Assembly: GCF_037975245.1 (NCBI RefSeq)
Contig: NC_092576.1
Coordinates: 19,492,111-19,556,110 of the forward strand
From: Apostichopus japonicus
Taxonomy: Eukaryota; Echinodermata; Holothuroidea; Aspidochirotida; Stichopodidae
Length of the DNA stretch: 64,000 nt
Direction of reading: 5' to 3'
Under the pieces are notes generated by a model. That model worked only from the letters and a program-made list of their open reading frames with translations, searched no databases and was not told the DNA's origin. Of the stretch, positions 47,378 to 64,000 are shown one piece after another. The position numbers and the translations under genes are program-made. Numbering within the stretch: the first letter of the stretch is position 1; each line of letters begins with the position of its first letter.

Positions 47378-47379
<2 letters not shown>

Positions 47380-47432
<53 letters not shown>

Positions 47433-47445
47433 CGTGTGTGTGTGT
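47380..47445. repeat. (TA)n(TG)n microsatellite
   Basis: TA dinucleotides followed by TG dinucleotides. Confidence 0.9.
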
Positions 47446-47649
47446 AAACTGTAAGTGTAAGTACGTAACATACTACTGTACCAGTACTACAGTACTGAGT
47501 ACAGTGTCATGTCAATCTGAAGACATTGTAAATTTGTACAACAGACAGCGATCATACATCGCCGTTTTTCAACAAAGAAACCGATGCAAACGTCACGTAA
47601 GTTGTGCACAATGATTCAGTATCATGTCATTATTGCAAGGCCTACTTAC

Positions 47650-47736
47650 CTTAATACTTTCTGCTGTAGTACAACAATTATGTTGACTTATCGAATGTGA
47701 TTTCCCCACTTCAACATTTGGTAAGCACGCCGCCAT
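47650..47736 (-). CDS. First coding exon of an unidentified minus-strand gene
   Basis: The minus strand reads AAGATGGCGGC at the start codon, then 29 codons MAACLPNVEVGKSHSISQHN, CCTTAESIK, ending AAG with the strong donor GTAAGTAGG. An ATG embedded in a YY1-type AAGATGGCGGC, with CRE-like and CCAAT motifs just upstream, is typical of housekeeping-gene first exons. I do not recognise the protein, and no second exon was identified at lower coordinates. Confidence rests on promoter motifs plus donor. Confidence 0.5.
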
Positions 47737-47780
47737 CTTTACTGTAGTACGTCATCAACACAGCCTCGCTCTGATTGGCT
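47729..47780 (-). promoter_or_regulatory. Promoter elements: YY1-type, CRE-like and CCAAT box
   Basis: Plus-strand GCCGCCATCTT (47729-47739) is a YY1-type site over the start codon. TACGTCA (47748-47754) is CRE-like, and ATTGG (47774-47778) is an inverted CCAAT box. The region up to about 47860 is less AT-rich than its surroundings. Elements are seen; activity and direction are inferred from the minus-strand exon. Confidence 0.45.
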
Positions 47781-48205
47781 AAACTCCACGTACACTGCCC
47801 AAAAGGTTCAGGAAAAAGAAATTCGCTTCCCGGCTGCCAGTCGGCAGTGTGCGGTGGTTCATGGTTAAAACTTTACACTTTTAACAGATGTAACAAATCC
47901 CGGTGTAAATGAATTTGCACGTGACAACCACTCAACCCTCACTTCATCTGAGATGCATATGGGGTAAAAGTCATAAATTAAACATCAGAGAAAAAAAAAT
48001 GCACTATGTTAATAAGATCGAGTATTGAGCTGGGCAGTTAATTTGTCAACCACTGAAGGGGCAAAAACAGTTTTTAGTGAAATAAAACATAGTTACTAAG
48101 GCAAAGGTAATTACTCTGTCAATTAGTCATGCCAAACTTAACTAACAGCTTTCGTCTGTTGACTCAAAATCTCGGAAACAACTCTTTTGGGACCTCGTGA
48201 CATTT

Positions 48206-48231
48206 GGGGTGGGGGTGGGGTGGGGTGGGGG
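48206..48231 (+). other. G-quadruplex-type motif
   Basis: Five runs of four or five G separated by single T residues, the pattern for a stable parallel G-quadruplex. It lies about 330 bp upstream of the first MMP exon recognised. Confidence 0.7.
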
Positions 48232-48559
48232 TGTTTAATAAACATTCAACAGCGCCTATTGTTAAATCTCTGTTTCTTATGTCGCTATAGCACATACTGG
48301 GTCTTAATTAAATACTTTCATTCCCAGGTTAACATTTCAGGTGGATCTGCCCTCTTACGCTACCGTTTCGAGTGGTAACCAATTGACTCAGAATTGCTTG
48401 ACACGTACACATTGACCATCATCATTGTTCATATTTGTTGACACTGTTGGTACTCTCGCACCATGTCTCAGCCTGAAACTATCAAAGCTAAATTGTTTAG
48501 AAGGTGTCAGGTTTTGAAACCATCTTTGTCAATCTATTATTGCGAATATTCTCTTTCAG

Positions 48560-56978
<8,419 letters not shown>

Positions 56979-57915
56979 TAACACCAATACCAAACCTACC
57001 AACGTAAGGTGTTTTCTTCCTTCACCGTCGGGCGGAACATCTGTCAGAAATTTGAGAAAATTGGTTCAGCTTTATAACCTTTTTTGTTCTTATGCATAAT
57101 ACATATTTCATAAATTAATGTCTAAAAGTCATCCTTCAAGAGTACACATTTTCTCGTGAAATAATAATTCACAACTAGTTTGGGTACTGTTTTTTGATGC
57201 ATATAGAGTCATCCATTTCTTTAGTTTTGCCACTCAGCAATTCTCACTATGGTAATACCTGAAATAGTTGCTATACGGTTGATCAACTTTTGGCCTACTG
57301 TAAATTAAAAACTATACAATTATGAAAGAATATATATTTAAGGCTCTTTACATATTGCTATGATCAATACTTGACGTTAGCAAAAAACAAAATTTTTGTT
57401 CTCCATATACTTTAGTACACCACTGGGTATACTGAATAGACAGTTGAATAATGCAAAAGACTGATTTCAGCAGTTTTTCCAGCAAACAAATATTTCATTT
57501 CATGCGTCAGTAAATACCAAAATGCTTTGTCTGACCCTCAACAATATATTCAATCTGACATATCTGATCATAATATGACAAGTATTATAATACCGAGATA
57601 GATGGAATAAGGAATAAATATAGCATGACCCATATAATATGCTATAGGAATAACTGACACTACAACTAAAAATTGATCATTAAGTTCCTTTTCTCTCCCT
57701 TTTGATGGGGGGGGGGGTGGTTGCTAGTTTGTGTAATATTCAATCTGCATGGCAACTGAGCGAAACAAAATTAAGGGTTACGCAATTTGTATTCTAATAA
57801 TTTCTAATCAGACAAGGTACTTTGTTACCTGCCATCCATTAAAAATTGGAATTATATTTAGAGGTCACAAAAACTTCATAATTGGAATTGAAACACGTTT
57901 AATATTCCTTTAATG
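56979..57915. other. MMP 3' UTR/flank
   Basis: AT-rich with no further coding signal; AATAAA occurs at 57613. A G-run is at about 57707-57717. Confidence 0.4.
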
Positions 57916-57929
57916 AAAGTCATAAAAGT

Positions 57930-58165
57930 CATCAATTACATAAGAACAAATTACGTGGGCCGTTTCCGTTCCAGACCTTAAAGGCCACTTTTAGTACGTA
58001 CCCATTTTTATTTGAAGAATAGTGGTTGCTGTTATGCCATTACTGTTATGTTTATATGCATAAAGGTTTTAATGCAGAATGTTTGCGTTTATGTACTTTA
58101 AGGAAAAATATGTAATGAATGTTGTTGTTGCAAAAGATGAACAATAAATGATGGCTTAAAAAAAA
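57930..58165 (+). mobile_element. Retroposed sequence with poly(A) and 14-bp target duplication
   Basis: AAAGTCATAAAAGT occurs exactly at 57916-57929 and 58166-58179. Between them, 236 bp ends with AATAAA (58143) and an A-run, without an ORF. This is the structure of an LINE-mobilised 3' end of an mRNA or a 5'-truncated SINE. The source is unknown. Confidence 0.8.
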
Positions 58166-58179
58166 AAAGTCATAAAAGT

Positions 58180-58875
58180 AGATTTATAATACAGAGCACT
58201 GCATAATATACATAGCAGGTGTGTTTGACATCTAAACCAATCGATCCCTATCTTTAAAGTCTAAGAATATTTTTTTTAAAGGGGGGGGGGGGGTAAGCGA
58301 GACCTTCTGTTACGCTGATGCCTTCAGTCAATGACCTCACCTTAACATCTGTTGACTGCTGTATGTTGTTATATCGACTTTAAAAACGAGCCGATGGAAA
58401 ACACTCAAAAGGGGGTCATGTAACAGGTTGACCATAAAGAAGACAGAAAAACAATTACATCTTAACAAATTTTTCTATTTCTTCTTTTGAACAGCATAAG
58501 ACTGCATATCATATCATCTTCAATTTTCATATTTTGATCACGGGACAGTTGATTTATATAACCTCAAACCTGTATATAATAAAAAATACATGTAACTAAC
58601 TTTATCAAAAATATTATGACCTTATTTGTAAATTTGTGAAGAAAATATACTTCTTTTTTCTACAAATTGATTGTCAAAGAAGGAATGTAATTATGTTGTA
58701 CTTACATGTGTGAAAACTACATATATAGTGATTGCATCCTTTCTTGCGTAGATATGACTCATTTAATGTTAATAAATATATATATATATATATTTATATG
58801 TAGACAATGGAATGAGTAACATCGTTAATGGCAATTAAACTGACATCGTGTTTTTCTTTCTTTCTACAATATTCA
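58180..58875. other. No recognised gene
   Basis: AT-rich, with a G-run at about 58281-58293 and a short (AT)n at about 58770-58793. Confidence 0.4.
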
Positions 58876-59036
58876 ATTTGATTATCCTAATTATCCTAAT
58901 TATCCTAATCGATCCTAATTATCCTAATCGAATTGATTGATTATCCTATTGATTATCCTATTGATTATCGAATTGATTGATTATCCTAATCAAATTGATT
59001 ATCCTAATCGATTATCCTAATCGAAATTGATTATAC
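58876..59036. repeat. Short tandem repeat of ATTATCCTAATCG units
   Basis: GATTATCCTAAT and TCGAATTGATTG blocks are repeated irregularly over 160 bp. Confidence 0.85.
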
Positions 59037-61060
59037 TAAGCTTGACGAAAAACTTGCGTACATGACTATTGTTCTTAAAATTGCCTTTTTCAAATTGCAA
59101 CTTAATTTGAATTTTCGTTTCCGATTTGCAAACAGAAATATAAAGACAATACATACAAAAAAAGTACAGATGAAATGCTAGAAAATCGAACAAGAACGTT
59201 TGCAGAATAACTGTTAATTTATAATCATATGCGTAACGTTTGGGAGCCTCGTTTGGGGGCATCTAGAGATGTGCATATGTACACACAAAAAACCCCATCT
59301 GAACACAAACAATTAAGACAACAAAAAACTGTACAGATATGTAAACAAAATAACCCCTGCCATTCTCTTCCGGCGACCCTGTCCACAAACCACATCCCTC
59401 CTCATCACTATACGTTCCGCTAACTCATAAGTAACAAATCATTTTTTTTTTGCCCTGGGGGAGAGGGGGTCTGGAGAGGGGGGTCGGCTATATTTAGAGC
59501 ATGCAAGACAGATATCTTTCTTCGATTTTCTCCCTAAGAACAGGTGTCAATTTCTATTCATTAAGGAGACGCAATTCATCTTTCACACAGAGCGCGAGAG
59601 ATATAGGAATGACCAGGAATAACACGATTTGAAGATGAAGTCTTTACCTTACCTCGGTTGAAAGAAAAACAAGGTTTATATCTTTTCAATATACAAACTG
59701 AATTCGGACTGTTCTCACAAATATATATAGATTTAGACAAAAATCATTCGATTCTTAAAGAGGCCATGACACGAAAAATCCAACTACTCGAGAGTAACTT
59801 CCTCTGAATCTATGAGAAAATATATGTTCAAAACTATCCTCATCACCTTGAAAACCTCAAGGACTAATTATTAATTAACGTTTTAATATTCGCATCCGAA
59901 AATAGATATCTGAAAATGCGATTTCACAACAAGACAATGATGACGTCATGGCGCCCTAGTCATCAAACTTTCTTTTCCAGTGATCTTTCTAACAATTCGT
60001 GTCTAAAATTGTATAGGGATGATGTTTCTCTCCATATAACTTACGAGTGAGTATTCTGTGTAAAAGAAAGAGATATGGGGGAAGGGGTCGATGTCGGTGG
60101 TAATTTTGAACTCATGCAGACCCCCAAAGACGATATGAATATTAATTCATTTATTATCCATTTACACCCAGTTGGGACAAATTTTTCCATACTGTAGTGT
60201 TATCTCCCGTCATGGAGCACTCGTATAGTGTCAGAACGAGCAGTATATGAATACCACGTTTTTATCAGATCAAGGTTAGGAACTGTTTCAACTTACAATA
60301 CGAGTGCTTTTGAAGCATGATATTGGAGTACCGTTTAGAGAGGTATTAGCATTAGGAAATTGTCCCAACTGGCTGTCCATTTATCACAAACGTACCAAGA
60401 TAAGTATACATCAACGTGAAAAGTAGTCAACCAAAAAAATATCTTGAGAGCTTGAAGCCCCATTACACACTCAATCTCAAAGGTCGAAACAATGATACTT
60501 TTCAGTACTATTGTGTACTATAAAATGATCCCACATATCACGAGGATGCGCTTTCTTACATGCCCGGCCTCCCCCCCCCTCCCCCACACCCCACCCATCT
60601 CCATCTGCCCACACAATACCCCTTGTAACTTAAAGTTTAAATATCCTAAGTAATTATACACTGTTATTATAATATTAAAATGGTTTATAACTTTTGAAGC
60701 GAAATTGTGCAAGTCATACAAAAAAAAATATTGTTCTCTATTACTAGTTATCAACAACAACTGTGGTATTTTTTTTTCGGTTTCAGGTTAGTGATGCAGC
60801 TTTTTCCTTATAATGTCATTGTTGGTACACAATTAACGTGAAAGGAACTATATAAATTCTGTCAGTATCGACCTGTTACTAAATAGTGTTTTCTTCATAA
60901 ATATTCCCCGAAAATATAATTACCCTCGACCTTGATATTATTACTTTTAATCTGCTAACACAGTTGAACGAATTTCGTGCATTTGTGTAAGTATACACAA
61001 CGAATACAATGAGTGGATTGTATACGCTATTATAAGCACAGGCACAAAGTTATCGTACGA
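59037..61060. other. No recognised gene
   Basis: Intergenic between the two MMP loci. Short homopolymer C/G runs only. Confidence 0.4.
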
Positions 61061-61063
61061 CAA

Positions 61064-61071
61064 TATATATA
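61064..61071 (+). promoter_or_regulatory. Possible TATA box for the second MMP-like gene
   Basis: TATATATA lies about 64-71 nt upstream of the proposed ATG at 61135, giving a plausible short leader. Weak on its own in AT-rich DNA. Confidence 0.35.
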
Positions 61072-61134
61072 CAACGTACCACGAACACATTACCACCAAC
61101 TATATCGCTCGAGTACCGGAATTTTGACAGAAAC

Positions 61135-61248
61135 ATGGAGTGTTTCAGATATTTTCTGATATACATTTTAACGATTTACGCCTTCTCCGCGGATGCTGCA
61201 CCTTCAAACAGGCACGTCAGTTCAGAGGAAATGAACAACCACGCAAAG
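61135..61248 (+). CDS. Signal-peptide first exon, probably of a second MMP
   Basis: 38 codons: MECFRYFLIYILTIYAFSAD, then AAPSNRHVSSEEMNNHAK, ending AAG before GTATTG. A hydrophobic signal peptide with a likely cut after the ADA region is followed by a short charged propeptide start. Its phase-0 end matches the phase-0 start of MMP exon 48560 (NWLTKYGYL), where MMPs normally read ...WLxxYGYL. The gene would continue past the window. It could instead be another secreted protein. The donor GTATTG is weak. Confidence 0.55.
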
Positions 61249-61880
61249 GTATTGGAAGTGTTGTATACTTTTCGTATATAAAACTATATAGTAACGTGTA
61301 TGTTTTCAGGAAGTTAAACTCCTGCTGTCAGCATGTATGGTTATTTTAGTGTGCACGGGTGACAATACGTTGAGAGATAAATTCTTTAGTTGAAGGATGT
61401 CTTTATTATTGTCAGTACGTGTCATTTGTACACGGTATACAGATCATGTATTTAAAATAGGCCTAAGTTTATTACTACCGTTGTAACACATGTGATTTCT
61501 AAAGATATTAACACTTCAGTATATACAATATGTGGTCTCAAATGACCTGTTTACGATGCAAAACAGTATATAGACATTCCTTGAATTATTGTCACTGTTT
61601 TCAAGTGTTGGACAAATGGAGTAGGGACGTATGTCAATGTCATAGGTTCGTGGTTTGGAGTGTATCGTTTGAGACATTGTTGTACATTAGACATCACGGA
61701 AACGTTGTAAGAGGATTTACCGATATAGAGAGATAACCATTGCGAACTAAGTAAAACCCTTAAGCGAACTAACTAAAGTCATTGTTCTGAAAGGAAACCC
61801 TTAGGCACAAACATAATTTTGATAAATTGTAGACAGTTACAAACACTCCTTTACCACTTTTTAGTTTTTGACAACTGACC
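61249..61880. other. Presumed intron 1 of the second MMP-like gene
   Basis: No exon recognised. The 68-codon plus-strand ORF at 61530-61736 is Cys-rich but has no supported domain. Confidence 0.4.
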
Positions 61881-61888
61881 GTTTAAAA
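61881..61888. repeat. 8-bp target-site duplication of outer hAT element, left
   Basis: GTTTAAAA, repeated exactly at 62964-62971. Confidence 0.85.
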
Positions 61889-62963
61889 CAGGCGCGGCGG
61901 AACGGAAAAATTATTGGGGGGCTAATGTGTGGAGACTATCTAAGCGGAGCGCCACCATCGGTTGGCGCGGAGCGTACAAGAAAATTTTGGGTTTTTTCAA
62001 ACCCCCAGATGGCCGGAAACGGCACTTCCCGAGTGTTTTATGCTGCGAATACCTAGCCCTAAAATATAGGTCTCAAGCCTGCAATTTCTCAGATTGCACG
62101 TAAAAGTCTGTGAAAACATTGTAATTTGTATATCCGATGGTGTTTTAAGAGAGTAGCTATTACTCGTAGTGTACTCGCGAAGACGTTTTTGAGTGTAGTA
62201 AGGGCAGTGGCGGAGCTAGGGGTATTGGTCGGGGGGGGGGCAAGAATGGTCTGTAGGGGCGCTTTCGACACTATCTAAGCGGAGCGCCATCACAGTTTGG
62301 CGCAGAGCGTACATAAAATTTTTGAGTAAAGACACTCCCTAGATTGCAGGAAATGACCCTTTCCGGGCCTTGCTAATTTGCAGATAAACGGAGAATAAAT
62401 AGGTGTCGTCGCCATTTTGTCGAAAAATTACACCAACAGAATATGACAAATGTCAATAGGTATATGAGAGCGCAATAAAATAGTCAATAATCGCGAATAA
62501 GTAAAAAAGAGCGCCAGCAGTCCATTTGAGTCCGTCAGGGGGGGGGGGCATCCGCCCCTGACTGTATATATGGATGCTCCGCCACTTAGTAAGGGGATGT
62601 TGAAGAACTGGCTGAAATGAGGCAAGTCATTGGCCTAAGACGAAGTTGTGTTACGCTTACCGATACTCACACTCACTGCTTCCACTTTTCACGGGGCGTG
62701 AAGACGCGGTTGGGGTGACAATGTGGTCTATAGCAGGGGACGGGCCGAGGGTCCCCCAGCAATTACTAAAATTATTACACCTATATAGTATACTTGTGCA
62801 TCGGACAGATCGACAAGTATGCATTGCAAAATGGGCAGATGCGTGCACGTTTCGGAGCCTTGGTAAATATTGGGGGGGCTTATCATGCATTTGCCCCCTC
62901 AACTTTTTCATTGGGGGGCTGAGCCCCCCCCCCCCAAGCCCCCCCCCGGTTCCGCCGCCACTG
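61889..62963. mobile_element. hAT-type non-autonomous element (outer), interrupted
   Basis: Starts CAGGCGCGGCGGAAC and ends GTTCCGCCGCCACTG, inverted ends of the hAT CAGTGGCGG type, and is flanked by GTTTAAAA on both sides. It lacks a transposase. An inner element (62205-62587) with its own duplication is inserted in it; subtracting this leaves about 684 bp. Shares AAGCGGAGCGCCA and GCGCGGAGCGTAC with the inner element, so the two families are related. Confidence 0.88.
62205..62587. mobile_element. hAT-type MITE (inner), nested
   Basis: Begins CAGTGGCGGAG and ends CTCCGCCACTT. Flanked by AGTAAGGG at 62197-62204 and 62588-62595, an exact 8-bp duplication as expected for hAT transposition. 383 bp, no coding capacity. 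Confidence 0.9.
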
Positions 62964-62971
62964 GTTTAAAA
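62964..62971. repeat. 8-bp target-site duplication of outer hAT element, right
   Basis: GTTTAAAA, exact match to 61881-61888. Confidence 0.85.
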
Positions 62972-64000
62972 TAGTTGAGGCTCATCACTTAAAGTGCCTG
63001 TACCTTGTAGTATAATGCACATAGCATTATTTCAGTTACTCAGATGCAACACAGAATTTGATGGGAAAAGTAAGACTTTTATGGCCTTAAATGACGTTTA
63101 TGTGTTACAAATTTCTCAAGGACATTTGGTCTTGAATGAGATCATCCAAGTGTGTTTTAGAGTTTCATTTGAAGCTATAAGAACATATTTTGGTCGAGTT
63201 ATGAGAAGTTATAAAACAACAGATTAACATTAACATTTCGAGGAGCCGATGTTATCATCAAAATGAGCTTTAATGGAGCACTCCAGATATATTGTATTTC
63301 ATGAATATTGTAGACTTAATACATAAGAATAAAGATTCTTAAGTCAAGGGTAAGATCAAACCAACGGTCTTCGCCTCAAACGTGTCTCATTTTGATTTTT
63401 TTCTTTGTCTAGGCTTATATCATTCTACTATGGTATGCCCTGATCAATATCATACAATATGGGTGTTTGCTTGGTTCACAACATTTTCCAATCCCCAACT
63501 ATCCATTGTCCCATGTTCTTCATGAGAACAAAAAAACAAAAAAACATGCGTGACAACAGCTGATTGAAGTGAATTGATATTCATTCGCTTCTTAAATATA
63601 GTCCCACAACAAAAATACATGTAGAGGGTTTGCAAGCCGCTACAAATATCATAATAAGAGGAATAGCTTGATTTTGTTTCTTGTTTGTTCATTCATTCAT
63701 TTATTTTTTCATTCATTCTTTTACCCATTTATTCATTTGCAAGGATCTTTACGAAATAAAATTTAAAATTCTTTTCTTTGCTATGATAATGTTGCAGTTT
63801 TAGTGTCTGCATTTCGTCGACTATAAATGTGAGTCAAAGCTTTGCAGAAAAATTGCTGACATATAAATCTGAGAACAGATTAAACTTGTGACGGCACATT
63901 AACAATTCTTTCGAAAAGGTGCGGTTAAAATGTGTTTGTTTTGTCTTTTTCTGGTCCAATTCCTCTCCCCTCCTTTATTTACAATCTGAGTTTAAAATAA
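62972..64000. other. No recognised gene
   Basis: Continuation of the presumed intron. Short AT-rich ORFs only. Confidence 0.4.

Overview
The window is AT-rich animal nuclear DNA: long introns, canonical GT-AG splice sites, few coding exons, many microsatellites, and fragments of non-LTR, hAT and SINE-like elements. The gene families (CD225/dispanin, a receptor-type pseudokinase, a class A GPCR, and a matrix metalloproteinase with a GPI-like tail) fit a marine invertebrate, probably a deuterostome such as an echinoderm. The species cannot be fixed from the sequence alone.

Layout. (1) 1-14 kb: a small plus-strand CD225/dispanin gene, reconstructed by exon phase (exons ending at 1876, at 7472-7500 and at 8854-8985). 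Its first intron holds a palindromic foldback element, a broken LINE and a 43-bp minisatellite. A U2 snRNA-headed retrosequence with a 13-bp target duplication lies upstream at 138-358, and a truncated relative lies at 13043-13216. (2) 14-20 kb: tRNA-like SINE material, a dispersed 320-bp repeat and a hairpin; no gene recognised. (3) 21.3-27.1 kb, minus strand: ten exons encoding a juxtamembrane segment and a complete kinase fold. The ATP lysine, the HRD loop and DFG have all changed, so it reads as a pseudokinase. Its transmembrane and extracellular exons were not found. (4) 27-38 kb: a degenerate hAT fragment, an (AT)n tract, about 1.4 kb of ATATC-type repeat, a minus-strand LINE with ORF1 and RT, and the last exon of a class A GPCR (NPLVY motif) at 37889-38024. 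(5) 38-48 kb: mostly non-coding, with a hammerhead-like retroelement trace beside a 109-nt palindrome, a LINE 3' fragment with an identical tandem duplication, and a minus-strand CpG/YY1/CRE/CCAAT-type first exon at 47650-47736. (6) 48.5-57 kb, plus strand: seven exons of a furin-activated MMP with cysteine switch, zinc site, hemopexin domain and GPI-like C-terminus; exon 1 was not found. Two large tandem repeats sit in adjacent introns around one hemopexin exon. (7) 57-64 kb: a retroposed 3' end with target duplication, a signal-peptide first exon (61135-61248) that looks like the start of a second MMP in tandem, and two nested hAT elements with intact 8-bp target duplications.

The genes do not form a pathway. 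They look like independent members of surface-signalling and extracellular-matrix families, at least two of which (MMP, receptor pseudokinase) are prone to lineage-specific duplication. The most useful items for follow-up are the pseudokinase, the U2-headed retrosequence, the hammerhead-like core with its neighbouring palindrome, the nested hAT pair and the MMP tandem.
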